Assembly (NCBI RefSeq): GCF_900106745.1
Contig: NZ_FNNV01000006.1
Location: forward strand, 186,001-250,000
Direction of reading: 5' to 3'
Length of the DNA: 64,000 bases
From: Paenibacillus sp. CF384
GTDB lineage: Bacteria; Bacillota; Bacilli; Paenibacillales; Paenibacillaceae
The first letter of the stretch is position 1. Each line of letters starts with the position of its first letter. The translations under genes were made by a program, and so were the position numbers. The notes below the pieces were generated by a model that made no database searches, had not been told where the DNA came from, and saw only the letters and a list, made by a program, of their open reading frames with translations. This document shows positions 1 to 9,055 of this stretch, piece by piece.

Positions 1-287
1 ACTTTGGAGAAGAAATACTCCGCGCTGCCAGGCTCCGCCTTACCGTACTTGCGCAGATCCTCATTTAACACGACGAAATTATACAAGTAGCTCTCAGCAT
101 CAACGAGCGTGCGATCAATTTCATTACGGTACATCGAGAGCAGATTCTTATTGGATTGACCTACTTCATCACGCACGACATTCATCGCGTAGAGATTGTT
201 GTAAAGCAGAAGCGCAAAGAGCGGAACCGTAACCGCCAGAAATCCGATAATGAGCTTCGTTCGAAGGGATGCTCGCATCGCTGTCAT
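1..287 (-). CDS. Probable sensor histidine kinase, N-terminal part (cut by window edge)
   Basis: Only the first ~95 codons are inside the window; the gene runs off the left edge. The reading frame begins MTAMRASLRTKLIIGF, has one hydrophobic membrane segment (about residues 11-27, IIGFLAVTVPLFALLLY), and continues into a region with DEVGQSNKNLLSMYRNEID and AESYLYNFVV. A short cytoplasmic start, a membrane helix and an extracellular helical segment of this style are typical of YesM-type two-component sensor kinases of Paenibacillus, whose catalytic half would lie outside the window. An internal ATG at 278 is an alternative start; neither has a strong Shine-Dalgarno. The kinase identity is inferred from the N-terminus alone. 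Confidence 0.6.
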   Translation of the reverse strand, partial: MTAMRASLRTKLIIGFLAVTVPLFALLLYNNLYAMNVVRDEVGQSNKNLLSMYRNEIDRTLVDAESYLYNFVVLNEDLRKYGKAEPGSAEYFFSK

Positions 288-372
288 TCACTCTGCTTTC
301 GATTAGGAGTTGGTTGGATGCCTCCATTGTACATGAAGGCACTTTTGCCGCCAACAGGGTGGATGAAACAGC

Positions 373-420
373 AAAAAAAAACGCCCCCTTACTTAAGCGA
401 TCACTTAAGTAAGGGGGCGT
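373..420 (-). terminator. Rho-independent terminator of the RlmI-like gene
   Basis: A perfect 17-bp stem (arms 381-397 and 404-420, six-base loop) is followed on the minus strand by a run of eight T (373-380). It lies 23 bases after the stop codon at 443 and before the sensor kinase gene, so it separates the two minus-strand units. Confidence 0.93.
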
Positions 421-442
421 TAAAAACGAATATCAAATGCTG

Positions 443-1858
443 CTAGCGGCTTCGCACTTCGAATATGCCAAACTTCAAGTAATGCCCCTCGTTAACGCCG
501 ACGATTTGGGGATGATCCTTGCCCGCTGCGCGCCAATCGATTAAACGGAGTGTTTTCCCTGCATCGATGGCTGCCGCTTGGATCGTCTCGAGGAACAGCT
601 CGGGACGCATATGGTAGGAGCAGCTGGCTGTAACCAGGTAGCCGCCTTCATTCACGAGCTTCATTCCGTGAAGGTTGATATCCTTGTAGCCGCGTACTGC
701 GCCTTCGATTGCGTTCTTCGATTTCGTGAACGCCGGTGGATCAAGAATGACTACATCCCATTTACGGCCTGCTTCCCCCATCTTCTTGGACGTATCCACT
801 GCCTTCGCACTGCCGCGCTCTTGGCGCTCTTCGATTCCCTTCACTTGTCTGCGAAGATATTCGAACGCATCCGCTACGACAAACTCCACTCGCTCCTCGA
901 AGCCGTTACGAACGACATTGCGGCGTGCCGTTTCAATCGCATGCTCGGATACATCAAGGCAGGTCACTTTCTTGGCGCCGTATTTGCAGGCATGAAGCGT
1001 AAAGCTGCCCGTGTGGGCGAAACACTCGAGCACTGTAGCGCCATCCCAATACGGGAACGTGACTACTTTGCCATTCGCATTGACAGGGACTAGCTTCTCT
1101 TCGCTCAAAGCCGCCAATGTGCCGGTATCGTCTGACGGAGCCGAGGATGGTTCGCCATCTGCAGCAGGCTTCAATTGAATGCCGCTGCGTGCTCCCCAGC
1201 CGAGCATCAGAGGTGCAATAGAAGCTCTATTCTCGCGCTGATCGAAGAAGTAGCCGGTCTTCTGGCCTTCAACGATATCTACTTCCATCTTCAAGCCGTT
1301 TTCCAATATATCAACGATACGCGGACACTCCCCATACAGAACGCCTGTCCGCTGTTCGATACCTTCCAATTCACGAACGGATACATCACTGCGCTCGTAA
1401 ATGCCCTGAGGTGCAAATACAGCAACTAAGGCCGCAACAATCGCATCGCGACGAACCTCCATGCCAAGCGTCAGCAGTTGTACTACAAGCACATCTCCAA
1501 AACGGTCTACGATAAGTCCCGGCAGAAAATCAGCCTCGCCGTAAACCATCCGGCAATCATGCCCTTGCACGAACCGGCTCCGATGTTGTGCACACTGCAT
1601 GAAACGTTCCCGGAAGAACGCCTCGTCCATCGCTTCGATCGGTTTATAAGACGTTACCCTAACCGTAATTTGGGATTTCGGGTTCCAATAGCCCGTTGCC
1701 AAATACTTGCCTTGATGCGTTACGAGGTCAACCAGATCTCCGGGAGTCGCCTCTCCTTCGATACGGTTTATTTCGCCTGCAAACACCCATGGGTGCCCGG
1801 CCTCCAATCGTTTCTTGCGGTCACGCTGTAATATCGCCTTTGCCTTCACGCGTTCCAT
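443..1858 (-). CDS. Class I SAM-dependent rRNA methyltransferase, RlmI/YwbD-like, with insertions
   Basis: About 471 residues. An N-terminal PUA-like domain (1-75, starting MERVKAKAILQRDRKKRLEAG) is followed by a Rossmann-fold methyltransferase with GQKTGYFFDQREN (198-210), VLECFAHTGSF (276-286) and the catalytic-type DPPAF (373-377). The family (RlmI, m5C1962 of 23S rRNA; PF10672) is normally about 395 residues. The extra length here comes from two low-complexity, Pro/Ala/Ser/Glu-rich insertions at roughly 214-272 and 342-366. The start is placed at the ATG at 1858, 7 bases after AGGATGAGG; a longer open frame upstream has no family similarity and lies opposite the divergent transporter gene. 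Substrate site is inferred from family only. Confidence 0.85.
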   Translation of the reverse strand: MERVKAKAILQRDRKKRLEAGHPWVFAGEINRIEGEATPGDLVDLVTHQGKYLATGYWNPKSQITVRVTSYKPIEAMDEAFFRERFMQCAQHRSRFVQGHDCRMVYGEADFLPGLIVDRFGDVLVVQLLTLGMEVRRDAIVAALVAVFAPQGIYERSDVSVRELEGIEQRTGVLYGECPRIVDILENGLKMEVDIVEGQKTGYFFDQRENRASIAPLMLGWGARSGIQLKPAADGEPSSAPSDDTGTLAALSEEKLVPVNANGKVVTFPYWDGATVLECFAHTGSFTLHACKYGAKKVTCLDVSEHAIETARRNVVRNGFEERVEFVVADAFEYLRRQVKGIEERQERGSAKAVDTSKKMGEAGRKWDVVILDPPAFTKSKNAIEGAVRGYKDINLHGMKLVNEGGYLVTASCSYHMRPELFLETIQAAAIDAGKTLRLIDWRAAGKDHPQIVGVNEGHYLKFGIFEVRSR

Positions 1859-1961
1859 GTTCATCCTCATCCTTTTCCGTAAGCTGACCTGGGCCGAACT
1901 TGTCATGCTCGTCCGGTCTATTGCATATGTATCGTTATTCTTGTTAAAGGAGCGTACTGCC

Positions 1962-2945
1962 ATGCTAATCACGATCGTAGCCCGCGTGCTCGGAGGGTTT
2001 ATCGTCTTCATGCTCGGCATGAGGGCGATGGAGCTTGCCATGCATCGTTCTGTCGGCCACCGTCTGCAGGATGTGCTGCGCAAATCCACTGCTACGCCGC
2101 TTCACGGTTTGCTCGTGGGGACAGCAACAACGGCTGTACTGCAGAGCAGCACAGCCGTTACTGTAATTGCAATTGGATTGGTCAACGCTGGAGTGCTCAC
2201 CTTCCCGCGCACGCTCGGCATCATTCTAGGCACCAATATCGGCACCTGCTTGACGACCGAGCTGATCGGCCTTAATCTAGGCAGTTTAGGCTGGCCCTTG
2301 CTCAAGCTGTCGCTCGTCATCTGGCTCTTGACCGCCCTCTTCGGCGAGATTGGCCTTGGCAGCGGCACGCGCACAGGGCAGAAGGTCAGCCGCTTCCTAA
2401 AGCCATTCCGCAACGGTACCGTCGTGACAGGAGGGTTCGCATTACTGTTACTGGGCATCGGGCTCATGCAGTCCGTTGCGCCTGCCGTACAAGCTACGCC
2501 TTTCTTCCAAGGCTTCATGAGCCGTGCGGAAGAGAGCGTCCTGTGGGGACTTGCAGCAGGCGTCGTGCTAACAGCTGCCGTTCACAGCAGCGCCGCCGTT
2601 ATCGGCATCGTTATGGGACTCGCTCAGTCCGGCGCGATGCCGCTCGACGTCGGCATCGCGATTGTCCTCGGCGCCAACGTCGGGACATGCATTACTGCCG
2701 TACTCGCAGCACTTGGAGGAACGCCATCCGGCCGTTTCGTCGCTTGGGCTCATGTGCTGCTTAACGTCGGCGGAGCTGTCTTGTTTGCACCATTCGCAGG
2801 CGAGCTCGGCTCCATAGCGGCTTCATTAACTTCATCGCCTGCCGGCCAAATTGCCCATGCCCAGACGATCTTTAATGTGCTGTGCTCGTTAATTGCCCTG
2901 CCGATTTGCTATCTCCCGCGTCTAAGGAAGCTGTCGGCAACTTGA
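1962..2945 (+). CDS. Na/Pi cotransporter family membrane protein
   Basis: About 327 residues and very hydrophobic. It carries the duplicated Na_Pi_cotrans (PF02690) signature: first repeat with TAVLQSSTAVTVIAIG and LGTNIGTCLT, second repeat with TAAVHSSAAVIGIVMG and LGANVGTCIT. Such proteins use a sodium gradient to import phosphate; this one lacks the C-terminal PhoU-like domain of the longer NptA/YjbB class. The ATG at 1962 follows AAAGGAG (1946-1952) by nine bases, so the in-frame extension upstream is rejected. It is the first plus-strand gene of the window, divergent from the RlmI-like gene and tail-to-tail with the Nudix gene (stop codons one base apart). Ion specificity is inferred. 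Confidence 0.85.
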   Translation: MLITIVARVLGGFIVFMLGMRAMELAMHRSVGHRLQDVLRKSTATPLHGLLVGTATTAVLQSSTAVTVIAIGLVNAGVLTFPRTLGIILGTNIGTCLTTELIGLNLGSLGWPLLKLSLVIWLLTALFGEIGLGSGTRTGQKVSRFLKPFRNGTVVTGGFALLLLGIGLMQSVAPAVQATPFFQGFMSRAEESVLWGLAAGVVLTAAVHSSAAVIGIVMGLAQSGAMPLDVGIAIVLGANVGTCITAVLAALGGTPSGRFVAWAHVLLNVGGAVLFAPFAGELGSIAASLTSSPAGQIAHAQTIFNVLCSLIALPICYLPRLRKLSAT

Positions 2946-2946
2946 T

Positions 2947-3384
2947 TTAGCTGCCGCTCTGTACGTTCAAACCAAGCAGGCGCAGCGCTCCGGCTAGAAT
3001 CCGATCATTGTTGTTGTAGCCGGATTGCTTCTGCCTGCGCCATGCTTCCATCGGCTCAAACCATTCCACGCCGCGAATTTCCTCCACTTGCGCTTGAAGT
3101 TTACCGCCAACTGCTTCCACGAGATAGTAGTGAACTTCTTTGTCCACTAATCCTTTCGACTCATGATTGTATTTGTATTTGATTTGATCAATCGGCGAGA
3201 CGATGACGCCTTCCATCCCCGTCTCTTCGACGATTTCGCGAAGGGCTGTTTGCTCAATGGTTTCGCCCGGTTCCATTTTGCCTTTAGGCAGCGATATCTT
3301 GCCATATCGGTCTTGGATCAACTGCACCTGCAGTTCATTGCCGACCTTACGGAACACGACGCCACCTGCTGAAATCTCCTTCAT
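2947..3384 (-). CDS. Nudix hydrolase
   Basis: 145 residues with an exact Nudix box at residues 35-57: G-x5-E-x7-REIVEETGM. The Nudix fold hydrolyses nucleoside diphosphates linked to another moiety (NTPs, ADP-sugars, capped RNA or dinucleoside polyphosphates); the exact substrate cannot be read here. SLPKGKMEPGE and ALREIVEETG resemble the MutT/Ap4A-hydrolase branch. The ATG at 3384 follows AAGGGGG by eight bases. Its stop is adjacent to the stop of the convergent transporter. It lies downstream of mtaB on the same strand with a 120-base gap, so it may be transcribed from that operon. Confidence 0.9.
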   Translation of the reverse strand: MKEISAGGVVFRKVGNELQVQLIQDRYGKISLPKGKMEPGETIEQTALREIVEETGMEGVIVSPIDQIKYKYNHESKGLVDKEVHYYLVEAVGGKLQAQVEEIRGVEWFEPMEAWRRQKQSGYNNNDRILAGALRLLGLNVQSGS

Positions 3385-3504
3385 TTTGCGTTCCCCCTTC
3401 GCGTTTCTTGGATACCTGCGCTCTTATGTAGAGCAAGGACTCTCTTGCAGCCCTGTCCCGGCCGCATTAGAATCCTCGCTTCAAGCTATTGAATTCGAAC
3501 AAGC

Positions 3505-4890
3505 TTAAGCCTGCATCGCTTGTGGCTCTGAGTCGGCTTCGATACGGGCAGTAGGCGCGGTATGGTTATTATCCAGTACGCGTACAAGCTGTCCTCGGCA
3601 TTCATTGACGCCGGCTTCCGTAATTTTCACTCTGCACAGCTCGCCAATCAGCGATTCCGAACCCTCGAATACAACTTGGATATAGTTATCGGAGTAGCCC
3701 GTAATCAAGCCGGAGCCTTCTGAGCCCTTGTGCTCGCGCTCTGGAATGATATCAAGCACTTCGCCGACGTACTTCTTCGCATAGTCCAATTGCATCCGCT
3801 CGGACAAATCAATCAACTTATGAACTCGCTCGTTCTTCAGCTCATCGTCGATCTGATCTTCCATGCGCGCGGCAGGTGTACCCGTCCGTTTGGAATAAGG
3901 GAAGACATGCATTTCAGCAAAGCCCATTTGTTCCATAAACGCATAGCCGTTCTCGAACATTTCTTCCGTTTCGCCGGGGAATCCAACGATAACATCCGTC
4001 GTAATTGCAACGCCCGGCATCGCCTCGTGCAGCAGCTTGATTTTCTCGGCAAACTGTTCCACGGTATACTTGCGGCGCATCCGCTTCAGAACGTCGTTAT
4101 CGCCGGATTGCAGCGGAATATGAAGGTGACGGCACATTTTGCTGGAACGGTTCAGCACGTCGATCATCGCTTCGTCAATCTGACTCGCTTCGATGGAGCT
4201 GATCCGAATCCGCTCAAGGCCTTCAATGGCATCCAAATCCCATAGCAGGTCAGAGAGACGGTAGTTCTCCATATCATCACCATAACCGCCGGTATGAATG
4301 CCTGTCAGTACAATTTCTTTGTAACCGGATTCCACCAGCTGGCGGGCTTGGTTAATGACGCTCTCTGCTTCACGGCTGCGGGACAATCCACGCGACCACG
4401 GAATAATACAGAAGGTACAGAAGTTGTTGCAGCCTTCTTGAATCTTCAGGAACGCACGAGTACGCTCGGCAAAGTCGGGCACATCCAGTTCCTCGAACTC
4501 ACGTGTTTTCATAATATTACGAACCGCGTTAACCGGTTTACGCTCATTTTGCAAATCCGTAACATAATTCATCAGCTTGTCCCGATCCTGCGTTCCGATG
4601 ACAAGATCGACCCCTTCAATCGCCAGAATTTCGGCAGGTGAAGTTTGGGCATAACAGCCCGTGACCGCGATAACCGCATCCGGGTTACGACGAATCGCGC
4701 GACGAATAATCTGTCTGCTCTTCTTGTCCCCTGTATTTGTTACCGTACATGTATTGATTAGATAGACATCAGCAGTAGTTGTTTCGAAGTCGACTTGCTC
4801 GTAGCCTTCCTTCTTAAACAGCTGCCAGATCGCTTCCGTATCGTAAAAGTTAACTTTGCAGCCTAATGTGTAAAAAGCAACCGATGGCAT
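3505..4890 (-). CDS. mtaB: tRNA (N6-L-threonylcarbamoyladenosine(37)-C2)-methylthiotransferase
   Basis: 461 residues of the radical-SAM methylthiotransferase family (MtaB, formerly YqeV), which adds a methylthio group to t6A37 of tRNAs that read ANN codons. The UPF0004 domain supplies three cluster cysteines (C11, C48, C79), the radical-SAM cluster motif CNNFCTFC is at 154-161, and a TRAM domain closes the C-terminus. The start ATG at 4890 has GGGAGG about 11 bases upstream, and the stop of rsmE is five bases before the ATG, so rsmE-mtaB is a tight pair. The same order (dnaJ, prmA, rsmE, mtaB) occurs in Bacillus subtilis. Confidence 0.96.
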   Translation of the reverse strand: MPSVAFYTLGCKVNFYDTEAIWQLFKKEGYEQVDFETTTADVYLINTCTVTNTGDKKSRQIIRRAIRRNPDAVIAVTGCYAQTSPAEILAIEGVDLVIGTQDRDKLMNYVTDLQNERKPVNAVRNIMKTREFEELDVPDFAERTRAFLKIQEGCNNFCTFCIIPWSRGLSRSREAESVINQARQLVESGYKEIVLTGIHTGGYGDDMENYRLSDLLWDLDAIEGLERIRISSIEASQIDEAMIDVLNRSSKMCRHLHIPLQSGDNDVLKRMRRKYTVEQFAEKIKLLHEAMPGVAITTDVIVGFPGETEEMFENGYAFMEQMGFAEMHVFPYSKRTGTPAARMEDQIDDELKNERVHKLIDLSERMQLDYAKKYVGEVLDIIPEREHKGSEGSGLITGYSDNYIQVVFEGSESLIGELCRVKITEAGVNECRGQLVRVLDNNHTAPTARIEADSEPQAMQA

Positions 4891-4895
4891 AGTTG

Positions 4896-5675
4896 TTAAA
4901 CGCCTCCCATTTCTCCGGATTCATACATGAGGCAGGCGAGTCCAACCATCGCAGCGGTTTCCGTGCGTAAGATTCGCTTGCCAAGACCGATAATGACAGC
5001 ACCGGCCTCTTCTGCTTCCTCAGCTTCACGTTCAGTGAAGCCGCCTTCTGGTCCAACGATGAGCAGAATATTGCGCGGCTCTTCATAGTCGCTCCAGCCC
5101 TCTTCTGCTCCGCGGCGCGCCTGGATTGCGTCACGCAAACCAAGTCCACCGCCTTCCTTCTCATAGCAAAACAACGCCAAGTGGTACTCCGGAATCCGTT
5201 TGACCAGTTCCCGCCATGACGCAACCGGCTCAATAACCGGAATACGGCTGCGGTGTGCCTGTTCAGCAGCTTCCTTCGCAATCTTGCCCCAACGGTCAAG
5301 TCGCTTGGCTTCTTTCTTGTCATCATATTGAACAATCATCCGCTGGGATTGGAACGGCACGAAGCTTGCTGCGCCGATCTCTGTCCCCTTCTGGATGACA
5401 ATCTCCATTTTATCGCCCTTCGGCAAGCTTTGGGCTACCGTTACCGACCAAGTCGGCTCGCCGCTCATGGTCAGCCATTCGGAAATCTCAGCTTCCACTT
5501 TGCCCGGTGATAAGGCGCTTATTGTCGCTTCCGCGACACGTGTGCGGCCGTCACTAACAATGATGGTATCTCCCGCTTCCATCCGCATCACGCGCGTAAC
5601 GTGATGCGCATCGTCGCCTGTAAGAACAACCGAATTGTCAGTAAACTGCTCGGACGTGACAAAATATCGTTGCAT
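4896..5675 (-). CDS. rsmE: 16S rRNA (uracil1498-N3)-methyltransferase
   Basis: About 259 residues of the SPOUT methyltransferase RsmE (YqeU), which methylates U1498 of 16S rRNA. An N-terminal PUA-like domain (MQRYFVTSEQF, GDDAHHVTRVMR) is followed by the trefoil-knot SAM domain with ILLIVGPEGGFTEREAE and GLGKRILRTETAA near the end, both family hallmarks. The ATG at 5675 gives the usual N-terminus; a TTG eight codons upstream is possible but not needed. It is the promoter-proximal member of the rsmE-mtaB pair. Confidence 0.95.
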   Translation of the reverse strand: MQRYFVTSEQFTDNSVVLTGDDAHHVTRVMRMEAGDTIIVSDGRTRVAEATISALSPGKVEAEISEWLTMSGEPTWSVTVAQSLPKGDKMEIVIQKGTEIGAASFVPFQSQRMIVQYDDKKEAKRLDRWGKIAKEAAEQAHRSRIPVIEPVASWRELVKRIPEYHLALFCYEKEGGGLGLRDAIQARRGAEEGWSDYEEPRNILLIVGPEGGFTEREAEEAEEAGAVIIGLGKRILRTETAAMVGLACLMYESGEMGGV

Positions 5676-5818
5676 CTTCGGTAGAACCTTTCCAGTCAAA
5701 TCACGAGCCCTCTAATCTACAAGGACTGTGTCAAAACTCCAACCTACATCATACACGGTTTACACTCGCTCCGCTAGGGTCGTTAAACATTTTCCAGAAG
5801 CGAAGATGCTATCCGTAT

Positions 5819-6526
5819 TTACCTGTAGAAATCTGCTACAAACTGCGGCCAATTTACATCGTCAAAGAACAATTCACAAATATGCATAATGCCGGAAATA
5901 ATTGAATTTGAATTGGCAAATAGCGGATCAAGCGTTGCTGCGCGAAGCGGCGGGACAAATACGATCAGCAGGAACAGAAACATCCCCCATGTTTCATATT
6001 GATCCATCTTCATACGAAGCGGGGTCGGAGCAAGATCCTGAATGATCCGGTATCCGTCAAGCGGCGGCACAGGTATAAGATTGAATATAAATAGCATGAC
6101 ATTCAGCGTAATTAAGTAATTAAGAAAGTGGACGATTGCACTATGTACGCCAAAGGAGCCTGCATTGAGCAAGCCAATCTGGTTCAGCACATACACGGCC
6201 AGAATGCCGATAAATGTCAGCAGCAGATTGCTAAGCGGGCCAACGGCCGAAACGACGATCCCCATCAATCGAGGATACTTGAAGCGGCTTCGGTTAACCG
6301 GAACGGGTCTGGCCCAGCCAAAACCCGCTACAAGCAGCAATATGGTGCCCATAACATCCAGATGGGCGCGAGGATTAAGCGTCACCCTTCCGGCATCGTA
6401 TGCGGTTCGATCTCCAAACTTATAAGCGCTGTACGCATGCGCGAACTCATGCAGCGTGAACGCAATCATTAGTACTAGAAAGATAAATGGTAAATCTTTG
6501 AGCGGATACCACAAAAAGTCCGACAC
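5819..6526 (-). CDS. Site-2 protease family (M50) membrane metalloprotease, YwhC-like
   Basis: 235 residues with several membrane segments. The zinc motif HEFAH is at residues 26-30 in the first helix, and the second M50 motif, NLIPVPPLDGYRI, supplies the distal aspartate. This compact form without a PDZ domain belongs to the YwhC/FpvB-like branch of site-2 proteases; no substrate is known from sequence. Translation starts at GTG (6526), seven bases after AGGAGG, which decides the start. It sits between prmA and rsmE, which are adjacent in B. subtilis, so it is an insertion in an otherwise conserved order. About 115 bases separate it from rsmE; nothing recognisable lies there. Confidence 0.9.
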   Translation of the reverse strand: MSDFLWYPLKDLPFIFLVLMIAFTLHEFAHAYSAYKFGDRTAYDAGRVTLNPRAHLDVMGTILLLVAGFGWARPVPVNRSRFKYPRLMGIVVSAVGPLSNLLLTFIGILAVYVLNQIGLLNAGSFGVHSAIVHFLNYLITLNVMLFIFNLIPVPPLDGYRIIQDLAPTPLRMKMDQYETWGMFLFLLIVFVPPLRAATLDPLFANSNSIISGIMHICELFFDDVNWPQFVADFYR

Positions 6527-6562
6527 CGTTCACCCTCCTACACATATTTGCGGAGCTTCAGC

Positions 6563-7543
6563 TTACTCCGGTTTCGTCGCGATGAACGCGAGCCAGTCTT
6601 GGTCACGCTGACGATCGATAATCGTAAAGCCGGCTTGCTCAAGACCTTCCGCAACGGCATCTTCTTTATTCTTGAAAATACCCGATGCAATATAGGTGCC
6701 GCCCGGCTTCAGCGCTGCGTAAACATCGTCGATGAACAGCAGGATGATTTCCGCCAAAATATTAGCTACAACGACGTCAACCGGTACCGTCACGTTCAGC
6801 GGCTTATCCGCACCATTGCCTTCTGTATTCAATACTCCGAGAAGGTCGCTCAGATGCACTTGAATATCGTTTTCCAGCTTGTTCAGACGCGTGTTCTCCG
6901 TAGCAGAAGTAACGGCAATCGGATCCAGATCTAGTGCAAGCACGCGGCGAGCGCCTAGCAGAATCGCGCCGATAGCCAAGATGCCGGAACCTGTCCCTAC
7001 ATCGATAACTTCTTCATCGCCTTTGATAACCGTCTCCAGTGTACGTAAGCAGAGCGCAGTTGTCGGGTGAGTACCGGTACCGAATGCCATGCCTGGATCA
7101 AGCTCGATAATCCGCTCATCCGGGGATGGCGTATACTCTTCCCAAGTCGGCTTAATCGTCAAACGCTCCGACACGCGGATCGGTTTGAAATATTGCTTCC
7201 ATGCATTAGCCCAGTCTTCTTCGTCTACAATTGCCTTTGTAATCTTGTAGTCGCCGGGATCAATATCGAATTCACGTAGCTGATCGATACGCTCAGGCAA
7301 TATGGCCATGAGTGCGTCGATGTCCGAGTCCAGCTCCGAGAAGTAGCCTTTAATAACCGCCTGGCCTTCAGGAATATCGTTAAGCGGATGCTCATACCAT
7401 TGTCCGAGCGATGTGTCCCGCTGTTTGTTCAGCGTACCTGATTCTTCAATGGATACGCCGTCGGCATCCATTTCATGCAGGAAGTTGGAAATCATCTCGA
7501 TCGCTTCTTCGGTTGTCGAGATTGTCAGTTCATGCCATTTCAC
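6563..7543 (-). CDS. prmA: Ribosomal protein L11 methyltransferase
   Basis: About 326 residues. PrmA trimethylates lysines and the N-terminus of ribosomal protein L11. The small N-terminal L11-recognition domain (VKWHELTISTTEEAIEMI) precedes a Rossmann methyltransferase with the SAM motif DVGTGSGILAIGA, the downstream motif VVVANILAEIIL and a C-terminal DWLAF. The GTG at 7543 is chosen because AGGGGG lies nine bases upstream and the protein then begins where the family begins; an ATG 14 codons upstream (7585) has only a weak site. Followed by the M50 protease gene after 36 bases. Confidence 0.94.
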   Translation of the reverse strand: MKWHELTISTTEEAIEMISNFLHEMDADGVSIEESGTLNKQRDTSLGQWYEHPLNDIPEGQAVIKGYFSELDSDIDALMAILPERIDQLREFDIDPGDYKITKAIVDEEDWANAWKQYFKPIRVSERLTIKPTWEEYTPSPDERIIELDPGMAFGTGTHPTTALCLRTLETVIKGDEEVIDVGTGSGILAIGAILLGARRVLALDLDPIAVTSATENTRLNKLENDIQVHLSDLLGVLNTEGNGADKPLNVTVPVDVVVANILAEIILLFIDDVYAALKPGGTYIASGIFKNKEDAVAEGLEQAGFTIIDRQRDQDWLAFIATKPE

Positions 7544-7629
7544 TTTGTAAATCCCCCTGATCGCGTTATCATTTCTAGTAGTCATTTTTAACCTATCTTG
7601 TCTATTCTACACCAGATAAGGGCTTCGCA

Positions 7630-7672
7630 CAAAAAAACAAGCCTCCGCAGCCTGTCGGCAGCAGAGACTTGT
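7630..7672 (-). terminator. Rho-independent terminator of the cupin-Gfo operon
   Basis: A long GC-rich stem (7637-7672) containing two G-U pairs and a GACA loop is followed on the minus strand by seven T (7630-7636). It lies just after the stop at 7683 and isolates this operon from prmA. Confidence 0.92.
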
Positions 7673-7682
7673 CCTCATCCCC

Positions 7683-8708
7683 TTACTTCGAAACAATGTA
7701 ACTTTCCGGATAAGTGACTTCACCTGTTCGAGAGGAGTCACTGAATGCGATCAGCGCAGCTAAGGTACGCAAATTATCGCGGCCCGAAATCGTTGGCTCT
7801 GCACCGTCCTTAATTCGTGCGGCAAACTCGGACAATACGCTGTGAATGCCTTGTTTGTCGTCTGGCAGCGGTCCGTCCGCATAAGAGATAAATCGTTTGT
7901 TCTGCTCTTGGTCAACGATATATACGCCATAACCTTGACCGAGATCATCGAGATGAATCGAGCCATTCTCGCATTGAATGCGCCAATCCCCTTCCCAAGG
8001 CGTTGACAATCCCTTGGATACGAGGCTGCCTAAGTAGAAGACCGGAATTCCGTTGTCCAACTCCATGCTCGCCTGCACATTCGGATGGCCTTTATACATG
8101 CTTCCTTCAATATTCCATGTTTTGCCGGACACCGTCCGAATATCGGATTCCATTAAGTAGCGAATCATATCCACATGATGAACAGCCATCTCAAGCAGCA
8201 TGAAGTTCTCCATAACCTGCTGATAGTCCTTGCCAAAATGATCATAGAAAAACTGAGCCTGCACAAACAGCGGTTTCCCCATCTCGGAGATGGCTTTCTT
8301 CAGAGACAGGACATGGTTCTGATAGCGATAGTTCTGACTGACCATCAGAATGAGCTGCTTCTGCTTCGCAAGCTCGACCAGTTCGCAAGCTTCGCCGATA
8401 TCGAGCACGAAAGGCTTCTCAACCAGGACATGGAGCCCTTGCTCCAAGGCAGCTTTGCAAATCGCATAATGATAAGGAGAAGCTGCCGTTACGAATACGG
8501 CATCCGCCTCACAGGATGCGAACGCTTCCAAATAATCCGTGTAACAATTCGCTTCTGCAACGCCAAGCTCTGCCGCGCATTCCTTCAACCGAGCCGGATT
8601 AATTTCAACCACGCCTGCATAGGTGAAATCATCGGACTTCTTTACGTAATGGAGCGCAACGCCGAACCCGTGCATACCGAGGCCCACTTGAATGATTTTC
8701 AATGTCAT
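7683..8708 (-). CDS. Gfo/Idh/MocA family oxidoreductase
   Basis: 341 residues. An N-terminal Rossmann domain begins MTLKIIQVGLGMHGFG (NAD(P)-binding glycine motif) and carries the catalytic-site motif VEKPFVLD with the family lysine; the C-terminal alpha/beta domain contains AVHHVDMIRYL, where a histidine usually assists proton transfer. Family members oxidise or reduce sugars and inositols. The ATG overlaps the stop of the cupin gene (TAATG), so the two are translationally coupled, and a LacI-type operator precedes the pair; carbohydrate catabolism is therefore a reasonable inference, but no substrate can be named. Confidence 0.9.
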   Translation of the reverse strand: MTLKIIQVGLGMHGFGVALHYVKKSDDFTYAGVVEINPARLKECAAELGVAEANCYTDYLEAFASCEADAVFVTAASPYHYAICKAALEQGLHVLVEKPFVLDIGEACELVELAKQKQLILMVSQNYRYQNHVLSLKKAISEMGKPLFVQAQFFYDHFGKDYQQVMENFMLLEMAVHHVDMIRYLMESDIRTVSGKTWNIEGSMYKGHPNVQASMELDNGIPVFYLGSLVSKGLSTPWEGDWRIQCENGSIHLDDLGQGYGVYIVDQEQNKRFISYADGPLPDDKQGIHSVLSEFAARIKDGAEPTISGRDNLRTLAALIAFSDSSRTGEVTYPESYIVSK

Positions 8709-9037
8709 TATTGTGCATCTCCTCTATCCCTGAATAGATAACCCACTCGGCCGCCTTCAGGCATAATGCCATAAATATAAACAGCAACCATATCCTCCGT
8801 AACGACTAAGGAATGCTCGTCTCCACGTTTCGTGAGGACCATATCCCCGGGACCGATTTCGTAGGCATCGCCTTCGGTCGTACAATTCCCTCTGCCGCTT
8901 ATAATAATCCAGTATTCATTCGCATCATGATAATGCAGCTGAACGACATCACCGACTTTAAGATGATTGATACCGTAATGGCTAAGCTCACTCCACTCCG
9001 GAAACACTTGCGTCGCACTCTTGAAATTAACCGGCAT
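8708..9037 (-). CDS. Cupin-domain protein
   Basis: About 109 residues forming a single cupin barrel. Motif 1 (LHYHDANEYWIIISGRG) supplies two histidines and a glutamate for a metal, and motif 2 (GPGDMVLTKRGDEHSLVV) supplies the last histidine. Small monocupins next to sugar oxidoreductases are often sugar isomerases/epimerases or ligand sensors. The start at 9037 follows GGGGAGG by about ten bases; an ATG six codons earlier lacks a site. Translationally coupled to the Gfo/Idh/MocA gene. Confidence 0.85.
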   Translation of the reverse strand: MPVNFKSATQVFPEWSELSHYGINHLKVGDVVQLHYHDANEYWIIISGRGNCTTEGDAYEIGPGDMVLTKRGDEHSLVVTEDMVAVYIYGIMPEGGRVGYLFRDRGDAQ

Positions 9038-9055
9038 GAAAATCATCCTCCCCAT

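Noticed and set aside
1859-2089. 77-residue N-terminal extension of the RlmI-like protein
   Set aside because: The extension lies over the divergent transporter start region, has no family similarity, and a good Shine-Dalgarno precedes the internal ATG.
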